Positions 1-8,419 of a stretch of 64,000 bases of DNA are shown one piece after another. Both the position numbers and the translations under genes were made by a program. Location of the stretch: NCBI RefSeq assembly GCF_008386585.1, contig NZ_VUOB01000076.1, forward strand, positions 1 to 64,000, read 5' to 3'. Origin of the DNA: Solihabitans fulvus. Lineage in GTDB: Bacteria; Actinomycetota; Actinomycetes; Mycobacteriales; Pseudonocardiaceae. Below the pieces are notes generated by a model, which was given only the letters and a program-made list of their open reading frames with translations, was not told where the DNA came from and ran no database searches. Position 1 is the first letter of the stretch. Each line of letters begins with the position of its first letter.

Positions 1-10
1 CGATCGGTGA

Positions 11-1405
11 TCACGGCAGTCGAGTCGTCGGCCAGTCCACGGCGGTGACCAGGTAGGCGCGCGCCCCGGTCGGGGCCGCCTCGCGCTCGGTCAGCTCGAA
101 CTGGTGCAGCTCGCGGCGCAGCGCGACGGTGAACTCCCAGAACGGCCGGTCGTGCCGGTCGAGGGCGGCGGACAGGACCGGGTCCGGTTCGGCGGCCGGC
201 GCGGACGCGACGTCGGCGAGGACGAACACCGTTGTGCTGCACCGCAACAGCTCCTCGAGGATCCGACACAGGGTGCGTTCCGGGAGCAGCCGCCAGTAGT
301 CGGTGACGATCGCGATGTCGAAGTGGCCGTGGTCGAACGGCAGCCGGGTGCCGAGGAACGGCAGTCGGTCCGGTTCCCCTGGCTTCTCCAGCGGGGACAC
401 GACGCGGTCCGGGGTGTCCAGGTCCGCCGGCCAGCCGTCGGCGGCGCCGAGCAGCAGGACCCGGTTGGCGGCGCGCGCCTCGGCGAGGGTGGCCGGTAGG
501 GCGGTGATCCCGGCCACGTCGATGGCCGACCGGTCAAGGCGGTTCGCGAACGACTCGAGCTGCGGGACCAGGTCGCGCGCGTTGACGATGTCGAAGCTGC
601 ACACGGCCTCCACGTCCGGGTCGGGGTGTCGGCGTAGCAGGAGCAGGTCGTTGCGGCGGTCCCGCTGGAGGTCGTCGTGTCGCCCCCTGGAGTGCGGTTG
701 GTGCAGGGCTCGCGCGGCGTCCAGGAAGATCGTCGGCACGTCGTCGCGTTGCAGGCGCAGGCCGATCTCCAGGTCCTCGACGCCCTTGATCTCGAAGTCC
801 TCGAGGAAGCCGCCGCACGCCTCGAACACTCGGCGCGGGATGCTCACGTTGTGGGTCCAGAAGAACGCCCAGTCGGTCGGCAGCGGCGGGTTGAGCACCA
901 GACCGAGCGGGTCCGCGAACGCCGGGGTGTCGGCGGCCCTGGCGAACGTGCCCGCCGGGTCGTCGAGGTCCCAGTCCGTGCCGAGGCGCAGGTCCCAGAT
1001 CGCGGGGGTGAGTTCGCGGCCGTAGACGTAGCCGCAGGCCGCGATCGGTTCACCCTGCTGCGCGTCCAGGTGCGCCTGGAGGCAGTCCGGGTGCGCCATG
1101 CAGTCCACGTCGAGGAAGACCAGCAGGTCGCCGGTCGCGTGCGCGGCCCCCGCGTTACGCGCGGCCGACACGCCCTTCGCCGTGTCGTGCCGCAGGTATC
1201 GACTGCTGGCGAATTTCTCAAGCGCGGCAACGGATTCCCGGTGCATGCCCTCTGGCGAACCGTCGTCGACGACGATCACCTCGAACCGGTCCTGCGGCAG
1301 TGACTGCACGGTGAGGCTGCGCAGGGTGCGCCGTAGCTCGACCTTGCGGTGGTGCGCGGGGATGACCACCGACACCGTACGCGGGCTCGTCGCGTTCGTT
1401 GGCAT
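11..1405 (-). CDS. Family 2 glycosyltransferase with C-terminal degenerate methyltransferase-like domain
   Basis: The product is 464 residues with no signal peptide. Residues about 11-235 are a GT-A family 2 fold: an SVVIPAHHR opening strand, VVDDGS near residue 45, a DVD metal/nucleotide motif near 99-101 and an ED pair at about 209-210 in GVEDLEIGLRL. Residues about 314-400 look like a class I SAM-methyltransferase Rossmann fold: a VLLLGAADG strand-loop, then LPFDHGHFDIAIVTD. The usual GxGxG loop is not intact, so this half may be non-catalytic. The ATG overlaps the stop of the upstream CapK-like gene by one base (TGATG), which implies translational coupling. The sugar donor and acceptor are unknown. 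The fold assignment of the first half is secure; the second half is inferred from motif order only. Confidence 0.8.
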   Translation of the reverse strand: MPTNATSPRTVSVVIPAHHRKVELRRTLRSLTVQSLPQDRFEVIVVDDGSPEGMHRESVAALEKFASSRYLRHDTAKGVSAARNAGAAHATGDLLVFLDVDCMAHPDCLQAHLDAQQGEPIAACGYVYGRELTPAIWDLRLGTDWDLDDPAGTFARAADTPAFADPLGLVLNPPLPTDWAFFWTHNVSIPRRVFEACGGFLEDFEIKGVEDLEIGLRLQRDDVPTIFLDAARALHQPHSRGRHDDLQRDRRNDLLLLRRHPDPDVEAVCSFDIVNARDLVPQLESFANRLDRSAIDVAGITALPATLAEARAANRVLLLGAADGWPADLDTPDRVVSPLEKPGEPDRLPFLGTRLPFDHGHFDIAIVTDYWRLLPERTLCRILEELLRCSTTVFVLADVASAPAAEPDPVLSAALDRHDRPFWEFTVALRRELHQFELTEREAAPTGARAYLVTAVDWPTTRLP

Positions 1406-2826
1406 CAGATGGCCCTCGCCGTCGTGTCCAGGACCTCGGGCGCGACCATCGAGCAGGACACCACGGCCCGGCCGGCGGCCACGAGTTCCGCCAGCGGCGC
1501 GGACGCGGCCACGATCTCCTTGCGCGCCAGCGCCTCGAAGTGTTCGAAGTCGGTCTCCCGGTCCCGGTGCTCCGCGTGCAGCCCGAGCAGGAAGTCGATG
1601 CGCAGCACACCGTCCTCGCCGGTCGAGGACTCCCAGTCCAGGATCGGCTGGGTGCAGTCGTCGGCCCGGTACACGCCGTTCTCGTGCTGCTCGTCGGGCT
1701 CGTGGGCGACGAACGGCAGCGTGTCCACCGCGTCCTTGATCTGCAACGAGGTCAGGTACAGCCGGTCGATCCCGCGCTCGACCGCAGCGGAGGCCGGCGC
1801 GAGCCGCACCGCGTCCCGCAACCGACCGCCGAACAGGTAGCGGTCCCGGCCGGTGACCTCGCAGACGCCGTCGATCTCGGTGAGGTCGCCGGTGCGGTAG
1901 CGCAGCAGCGGCTGCCGCAGCGCGAACGGGGCCAGGTGGGTCAGGGTCAGCTCGCCGACACCCCGGTCGACCGGCCTGCCGGCGGGGTCGGTGACCTCGA
2001 CGAGGATCGTCCAGTTGAAGTGGTAGGCGCCGCAGTGCGGGCAGCGCATCCCGTAGCTCTGGTAGAACTCCGTGCACCCGTACATGTCGGTGATGTGGCA
2101 TCCCCAGTAGTCCTGGAGCTTCCGCCGCCAGGACGCGGACAGGTGGAAACCGCCGTGCAGCACCGATTCGACGGCCAGCTGCGCCGGATCCACGCCCTGT
2201 TCGATCAGGTACGCGGTCAGCCCGAGCACGGTCGGGGTCTGCGACCGCACCGACACCACCTGCTGCTCGGCATTGCCGCTGCCGTTGTCCAGCAACAGGT
2301 GCGCGGCCTCGGCGTAGTCCGCGTCGGAGTGCAGCGGGAACGCGATGGTGGCGTGCCGGTGCAGTTCCGGGATCGGCGCCGGCGCGCCGTGCGTCACGTC
2401 GATCGGCCGCAGCGCGATCGCGCGGTAGGGCCGAGGGGTCTTCGCGTACTGGAGCGCGCGCACGGCGTTGAGGTAGGCGTCCTCTCGCAGGTCGCTGTGC
2501 AGCACCTTGTGCCGGTTGGTGGTTCCGCCGGAGAAGTACAGGGCGTCGCTGCGGGCCCCGTCCACGAGCAGGCCGCCACCGGCCCAGTCCAGCGTCTGGT
2601 CGAAGGTGGGCACCGCGCCGAGGTCGCGCCAGGTCGGGTCGCCCGCCGCGCGCAGTAGCTCGGCGTAGTGCGGTATCCGCGAGTACAGGTGCCGGGTGCT
2701 GTGTTCCCACACCACGGTGCTGCGTTGTTCCGGTGGCAGCGCGGCGACCTGTTCGACGTCCAACCCCTGGTGTTCCCACAGCAGCAGCGGGTTGTCCCGC
2801 TCCGCGTTCGGCGTGCCCAGCGACAT
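1405..2826 (-). CDS. CapK/phenylacetate-CoA-ligase-like adenylate-forming enzyme
   Basis: This 473-residue protein belongs to the adenylate-forming (ANL) superfamily, on the PaaK/CapK side. It has the P-loop-like stretch YFSGGTTNRHK at about 97-107, the YGCTE adenine-binding motif at about 249-253, a CPHC pair at 262-265 and YRTGD near 310-314. Such enzymes activate a carboxylate as an acyl-AMP and pass it to CoA or another acceptor; the substrate here cannot be read from sequence. I chose the ATG at 2826 because GAAGGG lies six bases upstream. A longer in-frame extension to about 3033 runs back through the promoter region and has poor coding character. It is the first gene of the leftward operon, with the glycosyltransferase downstream. 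Confidence 0.8.
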   Translation of the reverse strand: MSLGTPNAERDNPLLLWEHQGLDVEQVAALPPEQRSTVVWEHSTRHLYSRIPHYAELLRAAGDPTWRDLGAVPTFDQTLDWAGGGLLVDGARSDALYFSGGTTNRHKVLHSDLREDAYLNAVRALQYAKTPRPYRAIALRPIDVTHGAPAPIPELHRHATIAFPLHSDADYAEAAHLLLDNGSGNAEQQVVSVRSQTPTVLGLTAYLIEQGVDPAQLAVESVLHGGFHLSASWRRKLQDYWGCHITDMYGCTEFYQSYGMRCPHCGAYHFNWTILVEVTDPAGRPVDRGVGELTLTHLAPFALRQPLLRYRTGDLTEIDGVCEVTGRDRYLFGGRLRDAVRLAPASAAVERGIDRLYLTSLQIKDAVDTLPFVAHEPDEQHENGVYRADDCTQPILDWESSTGEDGVLRIDFLLGLHAEHRDRETDFEHFEALARKEIVAASAPLAELVAAGRAVVSCSMVAPEVLDTTARAI

Positions 2827-3168
2827 CTGTGGCCCTTCGCGGTCGTCGTTCGTCAGTCCGTTCACCAGGCGGGCCGGATCCGCTCGACGTCCGCCGAGTC
2901 GTCGGCGGCGATGACCACGCTCCGCACTATTCCGGTGCGCATGTGGTGGCGCCCGCACGCTCGACGGGATAGATCCAGTTCGCACGGCAGTTCCGTCGTC
3001 GATCCGAGCGTATGGACGGCCGTCGAACCGCACACCGCAAGAACTGCGGCCGACGACCGCAACGATTGCGGTCGACTACCACAGTGTTTGCGCCCGGCGC
3101 CCCGCCGACCCCGCACGAACGGCCAGGATCCAGGGGCGACAGGTCCCCGCCCGAGAGGTGAGTCCCGC
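2827..3168. promoter_or_regulatory. Divergent promoter region with two operator-like dyads
   Basis: This 342 bp gap separates the leftward CapK-like operon from the rightward ATP-grasp operon and holds no convincing gene. Two inverted repeats of the same design lie in it. One is CCGCA-N5-TGCGG at 3035-3049. The other has arms CGACCGCAA and TTGCGGTCG around a 3-base centre at 3054-3074. The shared 15-base core CCGCAA..A.TGCGG recurs at 22 bp spacing, about two helical turns, as expected for a dimeric regulator binding one face of the DNA. No regulator gene is adjacent within the window. No clear -10/-35 pair was recognised. Confidence 0.6.
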
Positions 3169-4119
3169 ATGCCGGACGGCACGTCCCCAACCCTGCTGTG
3201 GCTCTATCCCGACCGCGACACCTCGGGAAAGCGCGCCTACGCCGAGGAGCACTACTGGCCGTTCCGGCGGTCCGCGGCCGAGCGCGAGGGGTTCCGGTTC
3301 CTGCTCGCGGCACCACAGGACCTGGTGCTGCACCACGACGGCGGGCTCACGGTCGACGGCGAGCGGATCGACCGGGACACCTGCATGGTGGTCGCGGACC
3401 TCGGCCTTGACCCGCGTTCGCTGCCGGACCTGTGGGCCACCGTGTCGGTCCTGCTGTGCCTGGAGGCGGCCGGCTACCACCTGGCCACGCCGCTGCGCTG
3501 GCTGCTGATCGGGAACGAGAAGTACGCCACGCTCCGCGCGCTCCCGGCGCTGCCCGCCCTGCCGACGCTGCGGATCGTGCCGAACCACCACCTCGACGAC
3601 ACGGGTGTGGTGGAGGCCGCGCTGGCACTCGGCCTGCCGCTGGTGGTGCGGCCGGCGAGCTGGTACGGCGGCATGGGGGTCTGCTTCGTCCACGACCGCC
3701 CGCAGTTGGAGCAGGTGCTCAGCCTGGCCGCCGGCTACGACCAGCCCTTCGTCATCCAGCATCGGCTGCCGGAGCCCCTGATCGACGCGCGGGCGTTCTG
3801 CGTGGACGGCGAGATCCTCGCCTTCGTCGAACGCACTCCCCTGCCCGGCGAACCCGTGAACACCCGCACCGGTTTCACCGCGAAGCTCGGCACGCCGCCC
3901 GAGTTCCTGGTGACGGCGGCGCGGGAGCTGTTCCGCCGCAACGAGTTGACGTACCTCAGCATCGACATGTTGTTCGACGGCACCGACTGGTGGCTGTCCG
4001 AGATCGAACCCGACGCGGGTGCGCTGCCGGTCGGCGAGTTCGACGAGGACCGGGTGGCGGCCCTGCTGCACGCGCGCTTCGCCAGCTACCGGCGCCGGCT
4101 GGCGGGTGTGGGCCGCTGA
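3169..4119 (+). CDS. ATP-grasp carboxylate-amine ligase-like protein
   Basis: The product is 316 residues with an ATP-grasp fold. It shows the N-x-K pair at about 116-118 (GNEKYATLRAL), a basic/glycine loop VVRPASWYGGMGV near 159-171, and the metal-binding tail SEIEPDAG at about 277-284. ATP-grasp enzymes make amide or ester bonds through an acyl-phosphate. A RimK-like peptide or amino-acid ligase role is the natural guess, but the substrate is unknown. The start at 3169 is supported by GAGAGGTGAG just upstream. The stop overlaps the ATG of the MFS gene by one base, so the two are co-translated. It is the first gene of a rightward operon with an exporter and a FemAB-like transferase, which suggests a small amide-containing product. 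Confidence 0.8.
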   Translation: MPDGTSPTLLWLYPDRDTSGKRAYAEEHYWPFRRSAAEREGFRFLLAAPQDLVLHHDGGLTVDGERIDRDTCMVVADLGLDPRSLPDLWATVSVLLCLEAAGYHLATPLRWLLIGNEKYATLRALPALPALPTLRIVPNHHLDDTGVVEAALALGLPLVVRPASWYGGMGVCFVHDRPQLEQVLSLAAGYDQPFVIQHRLPEPLIDARAFCVDGEILAFVERTPLPGEPVNTRTGFTAKLGTPPEFLVTAARELFRRNELTYLSIDMLFDGTDWWLSEIEPDAGALPVGEFDEDRVAALLHARFASYRRRLAGVGR

Positions 4120-5411
4120 TGCCGGGCACGTCGACGCCGCCGACCGAGGACTCCGTGCTGCCGCAGGCCCCGAGGCGGTCGCTGTGGCGGCACCGAGACT
4201 TCCGGCTGTTGTGGGGCGGACAGACCGTCAGCGAGCTCGGCGCGAGCGTGTCGAGCCTGGCGCTGCCCCTGGTCGCGGTGGCCCAGCTCGGCGCGAGCGC
4301 GTTCCAGGCCGCGCTGCTGACCGCCGCGTCCTGGTCCGGCTACCTGCTGGCGACGCTGCCGGCCGGGCCGCTGGCCGACCGGATGTCCCGGCGACGCCTG
4401 TTGGTGTGGTGCGACATCGGCCGCGCCGCGGTGACGGCGTTGATCCCGATCGCCGCGCTCGCCGGCGTGCTGACGCTGGCGCAGTTGTACGTGGTGACCG
4501 TGGTGACGAGCGTGCTGTCCGCGGTCTTCGACGTCGCCTACCCGAGTTACCTGCCGTCGTTGGTGGACAAAGACCAGCTCGTGGACGCGAACGGGAAGCT
4601 GTCCACCGCGGGCTCCGTCGCGCAGCTGGCCGGCCCGTCGCTGGCCGGGGTGCTCGTCTCGTCGATCGGCGCGACGCGTGCCGTCGTCGCCGACGCCGCC
4701 TCGTTCGTCGTCTCGGTGTTGTCCCTGCTGGCGATCAGGACACCAGAGGCCCCGCCCGAGCCAGAACCCGAGGCGGAGTCGCAGCCAAGGCGGCAGGTGC
4801 GCGCGGAGATCCTGGACGCCCTCAGGTTCCTGCTGCGCCATCGGATCCTGCGCAGCATCGCCGCCAGTTCCGCGCTCAGCAACCTGTTCGTGGCGATGGC
4901 GCTCGCGCTGGAACTGGTGTTTCTCGTGCGCGACCTGCACGCGCAGCCCTGGCAGATCGGGTTCGTCATGCTGGGCGGCGCGGTCGGCGGGCTGCTCGGC
5001 GGGCTGCTCACCGGCAGGCTCGCCAAGCGGATCGGCACCGCGCGAATGATCTGGCTGCCGTTCCTCGCGCTCGGCTGGAGCGGCCTGCTCGCGCCGCTGG
5101 CGCGCGGCGGCTGGGGCGTGTACCTGGTCGCGGTGGGGTCACTGGTGTTCGCCGCGAGCAGCGTCCCGTTCAACGCCGCCGCGACCGGCTACCGGCAGGC
5201 GATCTGCCCGCCCGAGTCGCTCGGCCGCGTCAACGCCGCGTCGCGGTGGTTGTCCTGGGGCACCGCGCCGGTCGGGGCCGTGCTCGGCGGCCTGCTCGGC
5301 GACTGGATCGGCGTGCGCACCACGCTGGTGGTGGCCGGTTTCGGGGCGTGGGCGTGCTGCCTGTTCGTACTGTGCTCGCCGCTGCGGCGGATGCGGGACA
5401 TCCCGGAATGA
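4119..5411 (+). CDS. MFS transporter (EntS-like exporter)
   Basis: This 430-residue protein has about twelve hydrophobic segments and belongs to the major facilitator superfamily. The N-terminal half begins RDFRLLWGGQTVSELGASVS and carries the loop 2-3 motif PLADRMSRRRLLVWCD, as in the EntS/MFS_3 efflux family. A polar loop rich in Glu and Pro (TPEAPPEPEPEAES) near residues 205-220 separates the two halves. Its place between an ATP-grasp ligase and a FemAB-like transferase, with one- and four-base overlaps on either side, suggests export of the operon's product or self-resistance rather than nutrient uptake. Substrate is unknown. Confidence 0.85.
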   Translation: MPGTSTPPTEDSVLPQAPRRSLWRHRDFRLLWGGQTVSELGASVSSLALPLVAVAQLGASAFQAALLTAASWSGYLLATLPAGPLADRMSRRRLLVWCDIGRAAVTALIPIAALAGVLTLAQLYVVTVVTSVLSAVFDVAYPSYLPSLVDKDQLVDANGKLSTAGSVAQLAGPSLAGVLVSSIGATRAVVADAASFVVSVLSLLAIRTPEAPPEPEPEAESQPRRQVRAEILDALRFLLRHRILRSIAASSALSNLFVAMALALELVFLVRDLHAQPWQIGFVMLGGAVGGLLGGLLTGRLAKRIGTARMIWLPFLALGWSGLLAPLARGGWGVYLVAVGSLVFAASSVPFNAAATGYRQAICPPESLGRVNAASRWLSWGTAPVGAVLGGLLGDWIGVRTTLVVAGFGAWACCLFVLCSPLRRMRDIPE

Positions 5412-6574
5412 GTCGGCCGGCGATCATCACGACCGTGCACCGCGACGTCGACGAGTTCGCGGCGGACTACCTGAGGATGGTGCCGAACCCACCGCTGCAC
5501 GAGTCCGTGCGGTGGCTGCGGTACTGCGACCGCAGGTCCCGGGGCGGCATGCGCTACGTCGCGGCGCGCGACACGGGCGGCGCGTTGATTGGCCTGGCGG
5601 CGCTGCGCGCGACCGCCGACCGGTCCGGCGCGTCGCCGAACTACGACGTCGCGGACCTCGTCTGGCCCTGGCCGCTGGAGCCCCCGGTGCCGAGGAACCT
5701 GTTGTACCCGCAGCTGTTCGGCGCGGTGTCCGGGGCGCGCTGCCTGCTCACCGCGCGCGACAACGGCGTGCTGGAGTCCATCGCGGATGCCGCGGACGCG
5801 CTGGCCGGCGACGGGGTGCTGAGCTTCGCCGGCCTTGCCGACCTCGGGCTCGCGCGGCGGCTCGCCGGACTGCTGCGCAACTCCGAGGTCGGCCTCGTCG
5901 GGGCCGAGACGGTCCTCGACGTCACCTGGACCGACTTCGACGGATACCTCGCCACGCTGGGCAGAAACGCACGCACCAGCATCCGTCGGGAGCGCCGGCA
6001 GTACCTCGCCGGCGGGCTGCGCACCCGAGTTGTCGAGGGCACCGCCGCGCTGGACGAGTGCACCGCGCGCCTCCAGGTACAGCTCGCCGCCAAGTACCGG
6101 ACGACGGCCTCGACCGAGGCCGTGCTGGCGGACTACGCGGACATCGCGGCCACGATGGCGGACCGGATGGTGGTGTTCCTCGCCGAGCGGGCCGGTGCGC
6201 CTGTCGGGATGTGCGTGTGCCTGCGCGACAACGGCACACTGCACATCCGCAACGTCGCGTTCGACTACGCGGCAACCCGCGCGGACTTCGTCTACTTCAA
6301 CGTGATGTGCTACGAACCGCTGTTGTGGGGACTGTGCAACGGGATCTCCCGGTTCTGCTTCGGCAACGGAGCGGCGGAGGCCAAGCGCCGCCGGGGTTGC
6401 CGCCTGGATCCGCTGTACGGCGTGGTGCGCTGGCCGGGTTCGCTCGCGGCTGCGTGCGGCGGGTCACTGGCGCACCGCACCAGGCTGGCCCGTGCCGAAC
6501 TTGGCCTGGCCGAACCGGAAGCGGCGTCGGCGTCAGCGTCGGATCGGGCGCGGACTCCAGTTCCGGCGACCTAG
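5408..6574 (+). CDS. FemAB/GNAT-fold aminoacyl- or acyltransferase-like protein
   Basis: The product is 388 residues and resembles the FemAB-like branch of the GNAT fold (BioF2/peptidoglycan-bridge-like acyltransferases). The second half holds the GNAT-like strand MVVFLAERAGAPVGMCVCL. After it comes the signature region near residues 295-330, where a tyrosine-rich segment leads into CNGISRFCFGNGAAEAKRRRGC; this matches the family's closing pattern of aromatic, Gly and Lys/Arg residues. Such proteins transfer aminoacyl or acyl groups to amines. It overlaps the MFS gene by four bases (ATGA) and closes the operon. The sequence cannot show whether tRNA or CoA is the donor. Confidence 0.7.
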   Translation: MSRPAIITTVHRDVDEFAADYLRMVPNPPLHESVRWLRYCDRRSRGGMRYVAARDTGGALIGLAALRATADRSGASPNYDVADLVWPWPLEPPVPRNLLYPQLFGAVSGARCLLTARDNGVLESIADAADALAGDGVLSFAGLADLGLARRLAGLLRNSEVGLVGAETVLDVTWTDFDGYLATLGRNARTSIRRERRQYLAGGLRTRVVEGTAALDECTARLQVQLAAKYRTTASTEAVLADYADIAATMADRMVVFLAERAGAPVGMCVCLRDNGTLHIRNVAFDYAATRADFVYFNVMCYEPLLWGLCNGISRFCFGNGAAEAKRRRGCRLDPLYGVVRWPGSLAAACGGSLAHRTRLARAELGLAEPEAASASASDRARTPVPAT

Positions 6575-6639
6575 ACACCAGCCATCCGGTCGGTCTCGGT
6601 GATGCCGGGGCCGTGGCCTTGTCGAATCCGGTTGCGGCC

Positions 6640-7563
6640 TCAGGAGTTCGTCTGTTGTGGGGCTACGGCGGGAAATGTCACCCCGGTCAGTTCCTCGGAG
6701 ACGGTCCACAGGCGCCGTTGAACATCCTGGTCGTGGGAGTCGGGGCTGGAGGTGACCGGCTTCGGGTAGCCGCGGGTCCCCCAGCGGTTACCCGGGCCGT
6801 AGTACTGGCCGCCGGTGACCGCCGGGTCGGTGGCGGCGCGCAGGGTGGGCAGGGCGCCCATCTCGGGCTTCTGGGTGAGCAGCGGCGCGAGCCAGGTGAT
6901 GGGCAGGCGAAGTGCGGCGGGTGTGTGGCGCGCGAGTTCGGTGTTGGACACGCCGGGATGGGCGGCCACCGCGATCGTGGTGCCGTGCGGTGCGAGCCGG
7001 CGCTGTAGTTCGTAGGTGAACATCAGGTTGGCGAGCTTGGCCTGACCGTAGGCGCCGATGCGGCTGTACGAGCGCTCCCATTGCAGGTCGTCGAAGTGGA
7101 TGGCGGCCCGGATGCGGTGCCCGGTGCTGCTGACCGTCACGACGCGGGAGCCGGGGACTGGCAGGAGCCGGTCCAGCAGCAGGCCGGTGAGGGCGAAGTG
7201 GCCGAGATGGTTGGTGCCGAACTGTAGTTCGAAGCCGTCGGCGGTGGTCTGCCGAGGGGTGTACATCACGCCGGCGTTGTTGATCAGAAGGTCGATGCGC
7301 GGGTGCGCGGCGCGGAGGTCGGCCGCCGCCGACCGGATCGAGTCCAGGGAGGTCAGGTCGAGGGCTTGCACGGTCACGTCGCCGGTGATGCGGGCGGCCG
7401 CCTGCTTGCCCTTGTCGACGTCGCGGACGGCCAGGACCACCGCGGCCCCGCGCGCCGCGAGCATCCGAGCGGTCTCGAAGCCCAGCCCGGTGTTGGCGCC
7501 GGTCACGATCGCCACCCGGCCGCGCTGATCGGGAATGTGCTGCTCAGTCCAGTTGCCGCTCAT
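6640..7563 (-). CDS. Short-chain dehydrogenase/reductase (retinol/protochlorophyllide reductase-like)
   Basis: This 307-residue classical SDR has the cofactor loop TGANTGLG at 21-28, NNAGVM at 95-100, a catalytic Ser at about 145-146 and the Y172-x-x-x-K176 pair in AYGQAKLAN. A Arg/Lys-containing stretch after strand 2 (VRDVDKGK) favours NADP. The closest family type is the protochlorophyllide-reductase/retinol-dehydrogenase-like SDRs common in actinomycetes, often involved in detoxifying aldehydes or ketones. GGAG lies eight bases before the ATG. A TetR gene is divergent, and its likely operator lies within this gene's promoter. It converges with the FemAB-like gene, with no obvious hairpin terminator between them. 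Confidence 0.9.
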   Translation of the reverse strand: MSGNWTEQHIPDQRGRVAIVTGANTGLGFETARMLAARGAAVVLAVRDVDKGKQAAARITGDVTVQALDLTSLDSIRSAAADLRAAHPRIDLLINNAGVMYTPRQTTADGFELQFGTNHLGHFALTGLLLDRLLPVPGSRVVTVSSTGHRIRAAIHFDDLQWERSYSRIGAYGQAKLANLMFTYELQRRLAPHGTTIAVAAHPGVSNTELARHTPAALRLPITWLAPLLTQKPEMGALPTLRAATDPAVTGGQYYGPGNRWGTRGYPKPVTSSPDSHDQDVQRRLWTVSEELTGVTFPAVAPQQTNS

Positions 7564-7601
7564 GAAGTCTCCTAAAGAACCGTCAGTCTGTTACGAGTGT
7601 C

Positions 7602-7630
7602 AATGTAAGAGACTGCCGGTCTCATGTCAA
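7602..7630 (-). promoter_or_regulatory. SDR promoter with TetR operator in the -35/-10 spacer
   Basis: On the minus strand a near-consensus promoter is visible: TTGACA (7630-7625), a 17-base spacer, then TACATT (7607-7602). The spacer contains the inverted repeat GAGAC-N5-GTCTC at 7609-7623. The flanks carry a direct repeat TGTCAATG (7598-7605 and 7625-7632). A looser direct repeat of AACCG...GTCTGT is seen at 7578-7593 and 7633-7648. A repressor bound here would block both this promoter and that of the divergent TetR gene. Confidence 0.65.
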
Positions 7631-7662
7631 TGAACCGGTGGTCTGTAAACTAGGATGCGGGT

Positions 7663-8328
7663 GTGACCTTTCAGCGAGCGCGAAGCGAGGAGCAGCGGGA
7701 GATCCGCCGCCGGGCGATCCTGGACACGGCGGCGGCGATGCTCGACGAGATGCCCGTGGCGGACGTGAGCCTCAACGAGCTCAGCCGGCGGGTGGGCCTG
7801 GCCAAGTCGAACGTGCTGCGGTATTTCGAGTCGCGCGAGGCGGTCCTGCTCGAACTGCTGGACGTCTACCTGGAGAGCTGGCTCGCCGAACTGGCCGACG
7901 AGCTGGCCACGGGCATCGAGGCGCACGCGGCGCCGGAGGTACGGGCGGGACAACTGGCCGAGATCCTCAGCCGGTCACTGGCGGGCCGAACGGTGCTGTG
8001 CGACCTCTTCGGCGCACAGGGCGGCGTCCTTGAGCACAACGTCTCGGTCGAGGTCGTCAAGCAGCACAAGCGATCGGCCCTCACGAGACTCGAAGCTATG
8101 ACCCAACTGCTGCGCCGCCACGTGCCCGAACTCGGCGACAACGCGCGGCTGTTCTGCCTGCTGAGCCTCGTCTCGGCGGGCGCCCTGTCGGCGTACGTCC
8201 CGCCACCGCCCAGCCTCCTCGCCGCCTACGCGGACGAGCCCGCCCTCGGCGTGCTCCACCTGGAACTGCGTGACGCGTTGCGACTCTCCTTCACCTCGGC
8301 GCTGCTGGGCGTACTGCCGCGCACGTGA
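7663..8328 (+). CDS. TetR-family transcriptional regulator
   Basis: The product is 221 residues. The N-terminal TetR helix-turn-helix spans about residues 15-55 (VSLNELSRRVGLAKSNVLRYFESREAVLLELL). It is followed by a helical ligand-binding domain of the TetR C-terminal type. The start is taken as GTG at 7663; GTG at 7661 is out of frame. It is divergent from the SDR gene, with a spaced inverted repeat between them, so autoregulation plus repression of the SDR is the simplest reading. It could also act on the unrelated Cip1-like gene downstream, but that gene has its own promoter. Confidence 0.88.
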   Translation: MTFQRARSEEQREIRRRAILDTAAAMLDEMPVADVSLNELSRRVGLAKSNVLRYFESREAVLLELLDVYLESWLAELADELATGIEAHAAPEVRAGQLAEILSRSLAGRTVLCDLFGAQGGVLEHNVSVEVVKQHKRSALTRLEAMTQLLRRHVPELGDNARLFCLLSLVSAGALSAYVPPPPSLLAAYADEPALGVLHLELRDALRLSFTSALLGVLPRT

Positions 8329-8334
8329 ACCTGA

Positions 8335-8384
8335 TTGCCAAGTGCGTGTCCGTGTGGTTACAGTCTGTCCTGGGAGCGCTCCCA
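8335..8384 (+). promoter_or_regulatory. Promoter with perfect CebR box for the Cip1-like gene
   Basis: TTGCCA at 8335-8340 and TACAGT at 8359-8364 form a plausible promoter with an 18-base spacer. The perfect palindrome TGGGAGCGCTCCCA follows at 8371-8384, around the expected transcription start. This 14-mer is the established CebR operator of Streptomyces, relieved by cellobiose/cellotriose. The same box occurs at the ceb locus and upstream of the xylanase in this window. Confidence 0.85.
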
Positions 8385-8419
8385 GGTATGGCAACGTCGC
8401 CCAGCCCACAGGAGAGCAC

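Noticed and set aside
2827..3033. N-terminal extension of the CapK-like ligase to 3033
   Set aside because: The extension is rich in Arg/His with no family match, runs through the promoter region, and a good ribosome-binding site supports 2826.
7067..7080. TACGAGCGCTCCCA, 12 of 14 matches to the CebR box
   Set aside because: It lies inside the SDR coding sequence, its left half-site is broken, and the gene is not sugar-related. Chance in GC-rich DNA is likely.
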